A stretch of DNA of 64,000 bases from Pseudomonas pisciculturae (GTDB taxonomy: Bacteria > Pseudomonadota > Gammaproteobacteria > Pseudomonadales > Pseudomonadaceae). Both the position numbers and the translations under genes were made by a program. The stretch lies in the NCBI RefSeq assembly GCF_015461805.1, contig NZ_JACVZE010000004.1, forward strand, positions 434,001-498,000. The letters are read 5' to 3'. The stretch's first letter is position 1; each line of letters begins with the position of its first letter. Below the pieces are notes generated by a model. It saw only the letters and a program-made list of their open reading frames with translations, had not been told where the DNA came from and made no database searches. Of this stretch, positions 10,420 to 19,656 are shown in pieces.

Positions 10420-10508
10420 TGTGGGAGGGGGCTTGCCCCCGATGGCGGCGGGTCAGTTACAGCTGCACTGACTGACACACTGCTATCGGGAGCAAGCCCC
10501 CTCCCACA
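10420..10508. repeat. REP pair (inverted) after the second cco operon
   Basis: Two inverted REP cores, GTGGGAGGGGGCTTGCCCCC and its mirrored GGGAGCAAGCCCCCTCCCAC, lie about 40 bp apart. This is the convergent REPIN layout common in P. fluorescens-group genomes. It sits between ccoP and the ccoG promoter region. Confidence 0.88.
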
Positions 10509-10568
10509 TTGGATACTCGGTGTTTTGACGACCGGGTCAGCCAAAACCGACCATACTTGCCAATTCAA

Positions 10569-10582
10569 TTGATCCAGATCAT
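10569..10582 (+). promoter_or_regulatory. ANR box upstream of ccoG
   Basis: TTGATCCAGATCAT matches TTGAT-N4-ATCAA except for the last base. It lies 118 bp before the ccoG ATG, downstream of the REP pair. It suggests that the ccoGH(IS) assembly genes have their own oxygen-responsive promoter. No clear -10 at the ideal distance was found, so the exact start is unknown. Confidence 0.55.
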
Positions 10583-10699
10583 AGAGGTCGCACCCGTTCA
10601 ACCTCATCGGGGGCGTATCATGACGCCACTGCAAGACCTTTAATTTGACCCCGGCCGGCACGTACTGGCCGAGGCAAATCTCCACCGCCGTGGGATGCA

Positions 10700-12106
10700 A
10701 TGATGAGCAACCAAATACCGGTACACGACGTTACCCCCCCAGCCAAAACCGTCGACCTCTACGCCTCGCGCGAGAAAATCTACACCCGCGCCTTCACCGG
10801 CCTGTTCCGCAATTTGCGCATGCTCGGCGGTGCCGGGCTGTTCCTGCTGTACTTCGGCACGGTGTGGCTGAACTGGGGCGGTCATCAGGCGGTGTGGTGG
10901 AACCTGCCGGAGCGTAAATTCTTCATTTTTGGCGCGACCTTCTGGCCCCAGGACTTCATCCTGCTGTCGGGCATTCTCATCGTTGCGGCTTTTGGCCTGT
11001 TCTTCATTACCGTCTACGCCGGCCGCGTGTGGTGCGGTTATACCTGCCCGCAAAGCGTGTGGACGTGGATCTTCATGTGGTGCGAAAAAGTCACCGAAGG
11101 CGACCGCAACCAACGCATCAAACTCGACAAGGCGCCAATGAGCGCCAACAAATTCCTGCGCAAATTCAGCAAGCACACCTTGTGGCTGCTGATCGGCCTG
11201 GTCACCGGCCTGACGTTTGTCGGCTACTTCTCGCCGATCCGCGAACTGGTGGTCGACTTCTTCACCGGCCAGGCCGATGGTTGGTCGTATTTCTGGGTGG
11301 GTTTCTTCACCCTCGCCACCTACGGCAACGCCGGCTGGCTGCGCGAACAGGTGTGCATCTACATGTGCCCGTATGCACGCTTCCAGAGCGTGATGTTCGA
11401 CAAGGACACCCTGATCGTTTCCTACGACCCACGCCGTGGCGAACTGCGTGGCCCACGTAAAAAAGGCAGCGACTACAAAGCCGAAGGCCTGGGGGACTGC
11501 ATCGATTGCACGATGTGCGTGCAGGTGTGCCCTACCGGTATCGACATCCGCGACGGCCTGCAAATCGAGTGCATCGGCTGCGCCGCGTGTATCGATGCCT
11601 GCGACAACATTATGGACAAGATGGAGTACCCACGCGGCCTGATCAGCTACACCACCGAGCACAACCTGTCCGGGCAGAAAACCCATAAGCTGCGCCCACG
11701 CCTGATCGGTTATGCGCTGGTGTTGCTGGCGATGATCAGCCTGTTGGTGGCCGCCTTCTTCATGCGCTCACTGGTGGGTTTCGACGTGAGCAAAGACCGC
11801 GTGCTCTACCGCGAAAACGCCGAAGGCCGCATCGAAAACGTCTACAGCCTCAAGATCATGAACAAAGACCAACGCGACCACACCTACGTGCTCGATGCCG
11901 GTGGCCTGCCCGACCTCAAGCTGCAAGGCCGCCGTGAAATCAAAGTGGCCGCCGGCGATATCGTCAGCATGCCGGTTGAGTTGTCGAGTGCGCCGGAGCA
12001 ATTGCCGTCGAGCACCAACGAGGTCAAATTCATCCTCACCGACGCCGATGACGCCAGCGTGCGTATTGAAGCCAAGAGCCGATTCATCGGCCCACAAGTC
12101 CGCTAA
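10700..12106 (+). CDS. ccoG: Cytochrome c oxidase accessory protein CcoG (RdxA/FixG family)
   Basis: A 468-residue membrane protein with about five helices and a central ferredoxin-like region. Two 4Fe-4S cysteine clusters are visible (CIDCTMCVQVCPTG and CIGCAACIDACD), plus a CGYTCPQSVW membrane cysteine pair. The C-terminal third is the periplasmic Ig-like FixG domain. In the family it acts as a copper(II) reductase during cbb3 oxidase assembly. ATGs at 10700 and 10703 are both possible; the first is given. It is followed 16 bp later by ccoH. Confidence 0.94.
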   Translation: MMSNQIPVHDVTPPAKTVDLYASREKIYTRAFTGLFRNLRMLGGAGLFLLYFGTVWLNWGGHQAVWWNLPERKFFIFGATFWPQDFILLSGILIVAAFGLFFITVYAGRVWCGYTCPQSVWTWIFMWCEKVTEGDRNQRIKLDKAPMSANKFLRKFSKHTLWLLIGLVTGLTFVGYFSPIRELVVDFFTGQADGWSYFWVGFFTLATYGNAGWLREQVCIYMCPYARFQSVMFDKDTLIVSYDPRRGELRGPRKKGSDYKAEGLGDCIDCTMCVQVCPTGIDIRDGLQIECIGCAACIDACDNIMDKMEYPRGLISYTTEHNLSGQKTHKLRPRLIGYALVLLAMISLLVAAFFMRSLVGFDVSKDRVLYRENAEGRIENVYSLKIMNKDQRDHTYVLDAGGLPDLKLQGRREIKVAAGDIVSMPVELSSAPEQLPSSTNEVKFILTDADDASVRIEAKSRFIGPQVR

Positions 12107-12122
12107 AGAAGAGAGCTGAACA

Positions 12123-12662
12123 ATGCCCGTAGCAACTGCCGCAAGCCCTTGGTACAAGCATCTCTGGCCCTGGATCATCATTGCCATCCTGGCCTGTTCG
12201 GTGACGTTGACCCTGTCCATGGTGACCATCGCGGTGAACAACCCGGACAACCTGGTCAACGACAACTACTACGAGGCCGGCAAAGGCATCAACCGCTCCC
12301 TGGACCGCGAACGGCTGGCCCAGACCCTGCAATTGCGCGCCAAGCTGCACCTGGACGAATTGACCGGTGAAGTCGAGTTGAACCTCACGGGCTACAGCAA
12401 CCCCAACACCCTGGAACTCAATCTGATTTCCCCGACCCAGCCAGACAAAGACCGCAAGATCAACCTGGCCCGCAGCGACAGCGAGCCTGGCCGCTATATC
12501 GGCCAAGTCACCGACAAGGTCGAAGGGCGGCGTTTTGTCGAGTTGCTCGGAGTAGAAGGTGACAAGACCTGGCGCCTGTTCGAAGAAGAAGAGGTCAGCC
12601 ATGACAAGGATTTGCTGTTGGGGGATGAGCCTCTACAGGGTGCTGAAGACCTGAAAAAGTAA
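12123..12662 (+). CDS. ccoH: cbb3 oxidase assembly protein CcoH (FixH family)
   Basis: A 179-residue protein with one N-terminal membrane helix (HLWPWIIIAILACSVTLTLS, about residues 13-32) and a periplasmic FixH domain carrying the conserved VNDNYYEAGKGIN motif. It interacts with the oxidase during assembly. It starts after a GAAGAGAG ribosome-binding site, 16 bp after ccoG. A REP pair separates it from ccoI. Confidence 0.92.
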   Translation: MPVATAASPWYKHLWPWIIIAILACSVTLTLSMVTIAVNNPDNLVNDNYYEAGKGINRSLDRERLAQTLQLRAKLHLDELTGEVELNLTGYSNPNTLELNLISPTQPDKDRKINLARSDSEPGRYIGQVTDKVEGRRFVELLGVEGDKTWRLFEEEEVSHDKDLLLGDEPLQGAEDLKK

Positions 12663-12680
12663 ACAGCCTGCGCTTCGCGC

Positions 12681-12761
12681 ATCGGGGGCAAGCCCCCTCC
12701 CACAGGGGATCGCGGTGTCCATGTGGGAGGGGCGGTGCGACGGTTCGACTTGCCCCCGATG
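12681..12761. repeat. REP pair, one arm of the long variant type
   Basis: The left arm is a normal REP core (ATCGGGGGCAAGCCCCCTCC). The right arm is inverted and carries the 16-base insert (as TCGAACCGTCGCACCG on the opposite strand) between the usual halves. It lies between ccoH and ccoI. Confidence 0.85.
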
Positions 12762-12792
12762 AGGCCCTCCCAGCCACCAAAGATTCCAGCTC

Positions 12793-15237
12793 ATGACCAC
12801 CCCCTGCTACCACTGCGCCCTCCCCGTCCCCTCCGGCAGCCGTTTCACCACGGTCATCTTCGGTGAGCGCCGCGAACTCTGCTGCCCCGGCTGCCAGGCC
12901 GTGGCCGAAGCAATCGTGGCCGGCGGGCTGGAAAGCTACTACCAACACCGCAGCGAAGCCTCGGCCAACCCCGAGGCGCTGCCGGTGCAGTTGGTGGACG
13001 AACTGGCCCTGTACGACCGCGCCGACGTGCAAAAAACCTTCGTACGCCACGCAGGCGAACTCGCCGAAACCACCCTGTTGATGGAAGGCATCAGCTGCGC
13101 CGCCTGTGGCTGGCTGATCGAAAAACACCTGCGCAGCCTGCCCGCCGTGGCCGAGGCACGGCTGAACCTGTCCAACCATCGCCTGCACGTAAGCTGGGCC
13201 GACGAGCAATTGCCGTTGAGCCAACTGCTCAGCGAGCTGCGCCATATCGGCTACGCCGCCCACCCCTATCAGGCCGACCGCGCTGCCGAACAACTGGCCA
13301 GCGAAAACCGCCGCGCCTTGCGCCAATTGGGTGTGGCCGGGCTGTTGTGGTTCCAGGCAATGATGGCAACCATGGCCACCTGGCCGGAATTCAATATCGA
13401 CCTGAGCCCGGAGCTGCACGTAATCCTGCGTTGGGTGGCGATGTTTCTGACCACGCCCATCGTGTTCTACAGCTGCGCGCCGTTTTTCAAAGGCGCGATG
13501 CGTGATCTGCGTACCCGCCACCTGACCATGGATGTGTCGGTGTCCCTGGCCATCGGCGGTGCCTACCTGGCCGGCATCTGGACCGCGATCACCGGCGTCG
13601 GCGAGTTGTATTTCGATGCGGTGGGCATGTTTGCGCTGTTCCTGCTGGCCGGTCGCTACCTGGAACGTCGCGCCCGCGAGCGCACCGCCGCCGCCACCGC
13701 GCAGTTGGTCAATTTGCTGCCCGCCTCGTGCCTGCGCTTGAAGGCTGACGGTCAGAGCGAACGTATTCTGCTCAGCGAGCTGGCCCTGGGCGACCGCGTG
13801 CTGGTGCATCCCGGCGCCGTGCTGCCAGCGGACGGGGTGATTCTGGAGGGCCAGTCGAGCGTCGACGAATCCCTGCTCACCGGTGAATATCTGCCACAGC
13901 CACGTCAGGTCGGGGATGTAGTCACCGCCGGCACCCTCAACGTCGAAGGCGCGCTGACGGTCCAAGTGCGCGCCCTCGGGCATGACACCCGACTGTCCGC
14001 CATCGTGCGCTTGCTGGAGCGGGCCCAGGCCGAGAAACCGCGCCTGGCGCAGATCGCCGACCGCGCCGCGCAGTGGTTCCTGCTGTGCTCGTTAATCACC
14101 GCTGCGGTGATCGGCCTGGTGTGGTGGCAACTGGATTCAGCGCGGGCCTTCTGGATTGTACTGGCGATGCTGGTTGCGACCTGCCCGTGCGCACTGTCGC
14201 TGGCCACCCCCACAGCACTCACCGCCGCCACCGGCACCTTGCACAAACTTGGGCTACTGCTGACCCGCGGCCATGTGCTCGAAGGCCTGAACCAGATAGA
14301 CACGGTGATTTTCGACAAGACCGGCACCCTCACCGAAGGCCGCCTGGCACTGCGGGCAATCCGCCCCTTGGGCGCGCTGGGCAGCGACGACTGCCTGAGC
14401 CTGGCCGCCGCCCTCGAAAACCGCTCCGAACACCCAATTGCCCGTGCCTTTGGCCGCGCGCCACTGGCCGCTGAAGAAGTGCTCAGTGCACCTGGCCTCG
14501 GCCTGGAAGGTTGCGTGGGCGAGCGCCAGTTGCGCATTGGCCAACCGGGCTTTGTCTGCGCATTGAGCGGCTGCCAGATCCCACCCTCGCCGGACGAAGC
14601 CGGGCAGTGGCTGCTATTGGGCGATACCCACGGCGCCCTCGCCTGGTTCGTACTCGACGACCGCCTGCGCAGCGATGCCCCCGCCCTGCTGGCCGCCTGC
14701 AAGGCCCGTGGCTGGCGCACGCTGCTGCTGTCGGGGGACACCTCGCCGATGGTGGCCAGTGTCGCTGCCGAACTGGGCATCGACGAAGCCCATGGCGGGC
14801 TGCGCCCCGACGACAAGCTGCACGTGCTGCAACAGCTGCACCGCGAAGGCCGCACAGTGCTGATGCTCGGCGATGGCGTGAACGATGTGCCCGTGCTCGC
14901 CGCTGCGGATATCAGCGTCGCCATGGGTTCGGCCACCGACCTGGCCAAGACCAGTGCCGATGCGGTGTTGCTGTCTAACCGCCTCGACGCCCTGGTGCAA
15001 GCCTTCAGCCTGGCGCGACGCACCCGCCGGGTCATCCTTGAAAACCTGCTGTGGGCCGGGCTGTACAATGGCCTTATGCTGCCGTTTGCCGCCCTGGGTT
15101 GGATCACGCCAATTTGGGCCGCGGTGGGCATGTCCCTCAGCTCATTGATCGTGGTGCTCAACGCCCTGCGCCTGACTCGCCAGCCGAACGCGCCGGCCGC
15201 CAGCGCCCCCACATTAACCCGCCCGCTGCCGGCTTGA
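12793..15237 (+). CDS. ccoI: Copper-transporting P1B-type ATPase CcoI (FixI) for cbb3 oxidase assembly
   Basis: An 814-residue heavy-metal P-type ATPase. An N-terminal cysteine-rich segment (CYHC at 5-8, CCPGC at 30-34) precedes an HMA domain with CAAC at 102-105. The membrane metal-binding CPC is at 464-466, the phosphorylated DKTGT at 508-512, and the hinge GDGVNDVPVL is present. It exports copper to the periplasm for CuB insertion. The extra N-terminal cysteine cluster is typical of CcoI as opposed to CopA. The start ATG is at 12793. It is followed 22 bp later by ccoS. Confidence 0.95.
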   Translation: MTTPCYHCALPVPSGSRFTTVIFGERRELCCPGCQAVAEAIVAGGLESYYQHRSEASANPEALPVQLVDELALYDRADVQKTFVRHAGELAETTLLMEGISCAACGWLIEKHLRSLPAVAEARLNLSNHRLHVSWADEQLPLSQLLSELRHIGYAAHPYQADRAAEQLASENRRALRQLGVAGLLWFQAMMATMATWPEFNIDLSPELHVILRWVAMFLTTPIVFYSCAPFFKGAMRDLRTRHLTMDVSVSLAIGGAYLAGIWTAITGVGELYFDAVGMFALFLLAGRYLERRARERTAAATAQLVNLLPASCLRLKADGQSERILLSELALGDRVLVHPGAVLPADGVILEGQSSVDESLLTGEYLPQPRQVGDVVTAGTLNVEGALTVQVRALGHDTRLSAIVRLLERAQAEKPRLAQIADRAAQWFLLCSLITAAVIGLVWWQLDSARAFWIVLAMLVATCPCALSLATPTALTAATGTLHKLGLLLTRGHVLEGLNQIDTVIFDKTGTLTEGRLALRAIRPLGALGSDDCLSLAAALENRSEHPIARAFGRAPLAAEEVLSAPGLGLEGCVGERQLRIGQPGFVCALSGCQIPPSPDEAGQWLLLGDTHGALAWFVLDDRLRSDAPALLAACKARGWRTLLLSGDTSPMVASVAAELGIDEAHGGLRPDDKLHVLQQLHREGRTVLMLGDGVNDVPVLAAADISVAMGSATDLAKTSADAVLLSNRLDALVQAFSLARRTRRVILENLLWAGLYNGLMLPFAALGWITPIWAAVGMSLSSLIVVLNALRLTRQPNAPAASAPTLTRPLPA

Positions 15238-15259
15238 GCCGCGTGGGCATGGAGTGCAG

Positions 15260-15484
15260 ATGCCAGCTCTATACGTGATGATTCCGGCGGCGCTGCTGTT
15301 AGTCGGCGTTGCGATCTACATCTTCTTCTGGGCGGTGGACAGCGGCCAGTACGACGACCTCGACGGCCCGGCCCACAGCGTGTTGTTCGACGACCAGGAC
15401 CCTAACCACCTGGCCGGCGTCGAAGAAGCCAACCACTCCGGACAATCGCCCGACCAACCGCCCAAAGACCCGCCCCATGCTTGA
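15260..15484 (+). CDS. ccoS: cbb3 oxidase maturation protein CcoS
   Basis: A 74-residue protein. Its N-terminal membrane helix (ALYVMIPAALLLVGVAIYIF) ends in FFWAVDSGQYDDLDGP, the signature of CcoS. It is needed for cofactor insertion into the oxidase. The ATG at 15260 is chosen because GGAG lies at 15251-15254, five bases before it; the GTG at 15254 would remove this site. It overlaps the next gene by eight bases. Confidence 0.93.
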   Translation: MPALYVMIPAALLLVGVAIYIFFWAVDSGQYDDLDGPAHSVLFDDQDPNHLAGVEEANHSGQSPDQPPKDPPHA

Positions 15485-16160
15485 GCTGGCGCCGCTGTTG
15501 GTTTCGGCATTGATCCTCGGCCTGCTAGGGGGCGGTCACTGCCTGGGCATGTGCGGCGGGCTGATGGGCGCGCTGACGCTGGCCATCCCCAAAGAACAAC
15601 GCAGCCGCCGCTTTCGCCTGCTGTTGGCGTACAACGTGGGGCGCATCCTCAGCTACAGCACCGCCGGCGTATTGATCGGCCTGGCGGGCTGGGCCGTGGC
15701 AAACAGCCCTGCGGCGATGTTCATGCGCGTGCTCGCCGGGTTGTTGCTGATCAGCATGGGCTTGTACCTGGCCGGTTGGTGGAGCGGCCTAACCCGTATC
15801 GAAGCCCTCGGGCGCGGCCTGTGGCGGCATATACAGCCGGTTGCCAGCCGTTTGCTGCCGGTGTCCAGCCTGCCTCGCGCGTTGCTGCTGGGCGCGTTGT
15901 GGGGCTGGCTGCCGTGCGGTTTGGTCTACAGCACCCTGCTGTGGGCTGCGAGCCAGGGCAATGCGATCGACAGCGGCTTGTTGATGCTGGCGTTCGGCCT
16001 GGGTACCTGGCCGGTGCTGCTGGCGACCGGTTTGGCGGCAGAACGGGTCACGGCGCTACTGTGCAAACGCAGCGTGCGTATGGCCGGCGGCTTGCTGGTT
16101 ATTCTGTTCGGGATCTGGACGTTGCCGGGGCCACACCAGCATTGGCTAATGGGCCATTAA
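15477..16160 (+). CDS. SafE/TauE-like membrane protein (DsbD-like transmembrane family) of the cco cluster
   Basis: A 227-residue polytopic membrane protein with about six helices. The first helix contains the conserved GGGHCLGMCGGLMGA motif with two cysteines, and a later one holds LWGWLPCGLVYSTL. This pattern is the sulfite exporter TauE/SafE-like (DUF1282/DsbD_2) type found next to ccoS in many proteobacteria, where it is thought to help copper delivery to cbb3 oxidase. The start ATG at 15477 overlaps ccoS. The exact role is inferred from context. Confidence 0.85.
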   Translation: MLELAPLLVSALILGLLGGGHCLGMCGGLMGALTLAIPKEQRSRRFRLLLAYNVGRILSYSTAGVLIGLAGWAVANSPAAMFMRVLAGLLLISMGLYLAGWWSGLTRIEALGRGLWRHIQPVASRLLPVSSLPRALLLGALWGWLPCGLVYSTLLWAASQGNAIDSGLLMLAFGLGTWPVLLATGLAAERVTALLCKRSVRMAGGLLVILFGIWTLPGPHQHWLMGH

Positions 16161-16189
16161 AAGGCCATGTGGCATAGCGCCGCTCCCCG

Positions 16190-16238
16190 TTGATGCAAAT
16201 CAAGATGCCACCCCTGCCAGGCCCCTAGACTCGGCCCA
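16190..16238 (+). promoter_or_regulatory. ANR-dependent hemN promoter (perfect ANR box)
   Basis: TTGATGCAAATCAA at 16190-16203 is a perfect TTGAT-N4-ATCAA palindrome. A -10-like TAGACT lies at 16226-16231. Taking the site centre as -41.5 puts the start at about 16238, with TAGACT exactly at -12 to -7. This is the class II geometry of FNR-type activators. The predicted leader to the hemN ATG is about 26 nt. Confidence 0.8.
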
Positions 16239-16263
16239 CTAGCCAATCCGGGGGACCGCCCGC

Positions 16264-17646
16264 ATGCTCGACGCCATTCGTTGGGACACCGATCTGATTC
16301 ATCGCTACGACCTGGCGGGACCGCGCTACACGTCCTACCCCACCGCCGTCCAATTCGCCAGCCAGGTCGGCACCTTCGACCTGCTCCACGCCCTGCGCGA
16401 GAGCCGCAAGGCCGTGCGGCCATTGTCGCTGTATGTGCACGTGCCGTTTTGCGCCAACATTTGCTACTACTGCGCGTGTAACAAAGTCATTACCAAAGAC
16501 CGTGGCCGCGCCCATGCCTACCTGCAACGCCTGGAGCAAGAAATCCAGTTGGTGGCCTGCCATCTCGACCCCAAACAGCCGGTGGAGCAACTGCACTTCG
16601 GCGGTGGCACCCCGACATTCCTCAGCCACGACGAACTGCGCCAGGTCATGGGCCGCCTGCGCCAGCACTTCAACTTGCTGGACGACGACTCCGGCGACTA
16701 CGGCATCGAGATCGACCCCCGCGAAGCCGACTGGGCCACCATGGGCCTGCTGCGCGAGCTGGGCTTCAACCGCGTGAGCATCGGCCTGCAAGACCTCGAC
16801 CCCGACGTGCAACGGGCGGTCAATCGCCTGCAAAGCCTGGAAGAAACCCGCGCCGTGATCGACGCCGCACGCACCCTGCAATTTCGCTCGATCAATATCG
16901 ACCTGATCTACGGCCTGCCCAAGCAGACCCCGTTGAATTTTGCGCGCACCGTTGAAGAGGTGATTCGCCTGCAACCGGACCGCCTGTCGGTGTTCAACTA
17001 TGCGCACCTGCCGGAGCGATTCATGCCCCAGCGGCGCATCAACACCGACGACCTGCCCTCCCCGGCCGAAAAACTGCTGATGCTGCAAACCACCATCGAG
17101 CAACTGACCCAGGCCGGCTACCGCTACATCGGCATGGACCACTTTGCCCTGCCGGATGACGAACTGGCCATCGCCCAGGAGGAAGGCACCCTGCAACGCA
17201 ATTTCCAGGGCTATACCACCCACGGCCATTGCGACCTGATCGGCCTGGGCGTGTCGGCCATCAGCCAGATCGGTGACCTGTACTGCCAGAACAACAGCGA
17301 CCTCAACGGCTATCAGAACACCCTGGCCGGTGCGCAATTGGCCACCAGCCGTGGCCTGGTGTGCACCTCGGACGACCGGTTGCGCCGGGAAGTAATCCAG
17401 CAGTTGATCTGTAATTTCAGCCTGGAATTCGAGAAGGTCGAACAGGCATTCAACATTGATTTTCGCGGGTACTTTGACGACGTCTGGCCACAGCTTGAAG
17501 CCATGGCCGCCGACGGTCTGATCGACCTCGACGCCGATGGCATTCAGGTACTACCGGCCGGGCGGTTGCTGGTGAGGTCGGTGTGCATGGTGTTCGACGC
17601 CCACTTGGAACATCAGAACCGGCAGCGGTTTTCGAAGGTGATCTAA
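16264..17646 (+). CDS. hemN: Oxygen-independent coproporphyrinogen III oxidase HemN
   Basis: A 460-residue radical-SAM enzyme that converts coproporphyrinogen III to protoporphyrinogen IX without oxygen, for haem synthesis under low oxygen. The SAM/4Fe-4S cysteines are C63, C67 and C70 (FCANICYYCAC), followed by the GGGTP motif (LHFGGGTPTFLS). The N-terminal YDLAGPRYTSYPTA is typical of HemN rather than HemW. Length is normal. Its own ANR-type promoter lies just upstream, and anr follows 0.6 kb downstream. Confidence 0.95.
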   Translation: MLDAIRWDTDLIHRYDLAGPRYTSYPTAVQFASQVGTFDLLHALRESRKAVRPLSLYVHVPFCANICYYCACNKVITKDRGRAHAYLQRLEQEIQLVACHLDPKQPVEQLHFGGGTPTFLSHDELRQVMGRLRQHFNLLDDDSGDYGIEIDPREADWATMGLLRELGFNRVSIGLQDLDPDVQRAVNRLQSLEETRAVIDAARTLQFRSINIDLIYGLPKQTPLNFARTVEEVIRLQPDRLSVFNYAHLPERFMPQRRINTDDLPSPAEKLLMLQTTIEQLTQAGYRYIGMDHFALPDDELAIAQEEGTLQRNFQGYTTHGHCDLIGLGVSAISQIGDLYCQNNSDLNGYQNTLAGAQLATSRGLVCTSDDRLRREVIQQLICNFSLEFEKVEQAFNIDFRGYFDDVWPQLEAMAADGLIDLDADGIQVLPAGRLLVRSVCMVFDAHLEHQNRQRFSKVI

Positions 17647-17652
17647 GTGCGA

Positions 17653-18117
17653 TTACTTCATGGCCAGGCTGGCAGCCTTTATCGCTTGCTCAGCGGTCAT
17701 GTCTTTCATGGCCTTGGTGAGGGAGGCCTGGGCGCTGGTCAAACTGGCCTGCAACGCGCCTAACGCCGATTGCAGGGCCGAGACCTTGGCTTGCGCCTGC
17801 TCGGGGCTGAGGGTTTTGTCAGCCATCACCGCCATCATTTCGGCCTGTTTCTCGGCGATCTGCTTCTTGATCTCGCGGATCATTTTCAGCAGTTGCTGGA
17901 CGTTTTCGGCCAGGCCACTGTCATCGATATCACTGCTGGAGGCTTTCTCGGCCGCAGACGCTTTCATCGCCGCACCGGAAATAACCACTGAGACACCGGG
18001 TTTGGTTTCATCGACCGAGGGCGCGTCGGCGGTCGCGCCTTGGGCAGTCGTCTTTTTGGTTTCTGGCGTTGTCGCGACCTGGGTGCGTAACGCCAAGTCG
18101 AGCGTTAAGGAAGCCAT
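17653..18117 (-). CDS. Hypothetical alanine-rich coiled-coil protein
   Basis: A 154-residue protein of unknown function, not recognised. The N-terminal third is low-complexity and rich in Ala, Thr, Lys and Glu. Residues about 70-125 (VQQLLKMIREIKKQIAEKQAEMM and beyond) form a likely coiled coil, followed by a second helical stretch. No signal peptide or membrane helix is seen. The ATG at 18117 (MASLTLDLALR) is preferred over a TTG ten codons upstream. It lies between hemN and anr and is convergent with hemN. A hypothetical gene also occupies this spot in P. aeruginosa. Confidence 0.65.
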   Translation of the reverse strand: MASLTLDLALRTQVATTPETKKTTAQGATADAPSVDETKPGVSVVISGAAMKASAAEKASSSDIDDSGLAENVQQLLKMIREIKKQIAEKQAEMMAVMADKTLSPEQAQAKVSALQSALGALQASLTSAQASLTKAMKDMTAEQAIKAASLAMK

Positions 18118-18271
18118 TTTGCAAACCTGCGGGTTATGGATTGACAACAGGCCATCGGCACAGCGTGAAAATTCTTTATACCCCTGCCGGTTTTTTGTAC
18201 AGGCTGGCCTCAGCCTCCCCCAGTGCGTTACCCTTACGTCTTATGTGTGTTTTCCCACAAGGATTTAAGAA

Positions 18272-19006
18272 ATGTCCGAGCCAGTTAAACTGCGCGCTCA
18301 CAGCCAGGCTCATTGCAAGGATTGCAGCCTGGCCCCCCTCTGCTTGCCACTTTCGTTGAATTTGGAAGACATGGATGCGCTGGACGACATCGTTAAACGT
18401 GGCCGCCCGCTGAAAAAAGGTGAATTCCTGTTCCGTCAGGGCGACAAGTTCGACGCCGTCTATGCAGTGCGTTCGGGCGCATTGAAGACCTTCAGCCTGA
18501 GCGACAGCGGCGAAGAGCAGATCACCGGTTTTCACCTGCCCAGCGAGCTGGTCGGGCTGTCGGGCATGGACACCGAGATGCACCCGGTGTCGGCCCAGGC
18601 GCTGGAGACCACGTCTGTGTGCGAAATCCCCTTCGAACGCCTGGATGAACTGGCCCTGCAACTGCCACAACTGCGCCGCCAACTGATGCGGGTGATGAGC
18701 CGCGAGATCCGTGACGACCAGCAGATGATGCTACTGCTGTCGAAAAAGACCGCCGACGAGCGCATCGCCACGTTTCTGGTCAACCTGTCGGCACGTTTTC
18801 GTGCACGAGGTTTCTCGGCCAACCAGTTCCGCCTGAGCATGTCGCGCAATGAAATCGGCAATTACCTGGGCCTGGCGGTAGAAACCGTGTCCCGCGTCTT
18901 CACCCGTTTTCAGCAGAACGAGCTGATCGCCGCCGAGGGCAAAGAAGTGCATATTCTCGACCCGATCCAGCTGTGTGCGCTGGCCGGTGGCTCGCTGGAG
19001 GGCTGA
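18272..19006 (+). CDS. anr: Anaerobic transcriptional regulator Anr (FNR family)
   Basis: A 244-residue CRP/FNR regulator. The oxygen-sensing 4Fe-4S ligands are visible as C15, C18 and C24 ([11 protein letters not shown]) and C117 (TSVCEIPFE). A cyclic-nucleotide-like beta-roll (about 35-150) and a dimerisation helix lead to a helix-turn-helix with the FNR-type recognition ETVSR. It activates genes carrying TTGAT-N4-ATCAA sites, and such sites are found before hemN, ccoG and the first ccoN in this window. The ATG at 18272 follows AAGGA. The gene apt follows on the same strand. Confidence 0.96.
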   Translation: MSEPVKLRAHSQAHCKDCSLAPLCLPLSLNLEDMDALDDIVKRGRPLKKGEFLFRQGDKFDAVYAVRSGALKTFSLSDSGEEQITGFHLPSELVGLSGMDTEMHPVSAQALETTSVCEIPFERLDELALQLPQLRRQLMRVMSREIRDDQQMMLLLSKKTADERIATFLVNLSARFRARGFSANQFRLSMSRNEIGNYLGLAVETVSRVFTRFQQNELIAAEGKEVHILDPIQLCALAGGSLEG

Positions 19007-19084
19007 TACAGACACTGCGGCCGCGCCAATCGGCGAGGCCGCAGGTATACTTCGAGTCCGTTTCCAGCCCAGGACTCTTCGACG

Positions 19085-19633
19085 ATGACCTTCGATTCGT
19101 TCGACATCAAATCCCTGATTCGCCCCGTCATCGACTTCCCCAAGCCTGGGGTGATTTTTCGTGACATCACGCCCCTGTTCCAATCGCCCCGCGCCCTGCG
19201 ACTGGTGGCAGACAGCTTTGCCCAACGTTATGTCGAGGCCGATTTCAGCCATATCGGCGCGATGGATGCGCGAGGCTTTTTGATCGGCTCGATCATCGCC
19301 TACCAACTCAATAAGCCGCTGATCCTGTTCCGCAAACAGGGCAAGTTGCCGGCTGACGTGCTGGCCGAGGGCTACCAGACCGAGTACGGCGAGGCCTTCC
19401 TGGAAGTGCACGCCGACAGCCTGTGCGAAGGTGATTCGGTGCTGATGTTTGATGACCTGATCGCCACCGGCGGAACGTTGATTGCGGCGGCGAACCTGGT
19501 GAGGCGCATGGGGGCGAGGATTTTTGAAGCGGCGGCGATTATTGATTTGCCGGAGCTGGGTGGATCGCAGCGCTTGGAAGATATGGGGATTCCGACGTTT
19601 TGCCTGACGCAGTTTGGTTTGACTGAGCAATAA
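19085..19633 (+). CDS. apt: Adenine phosphoribosyltransferase
   Basis: A 182-residue purine salvage enzyme that makes AMP from adenine and PRPP. The PRPP-binding motif [17 protein letters not shown] is at about 120-136, and the N-terminal [20 protein letters not shown] is diagnostic for Apt. Length is normal. It is 78 bp after anr. A T-run follows the stop (19633 onward) but no hairpin precedes it, so termination is unclear; a REP pair lies just beyond. Confidence 0.95.
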   Translation: MTFDSFDIKSLIRPVIDFPKPGVIFRDITPLFQSPRALRLVADSFAQRYVEADFSHIGAMDARGFLIGSIIAYQLNKPLILFRKQGKLPADVLAEGYQTEYGEAFLEVHADSLCEGDSVLMFDDLIATGGTLIAAANLVRRMGARIFEAAAIIDLPELGGSQRLEDMGIPTFCLTQFGLTEQ

Positions 19634-19656
19634 TTTTTTTTGCCTTTGCTGGCCTC

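Noticed and set aside
19632..19642. T-run after apt as a terminator
   Set aside because: No stem-loop precedes it.
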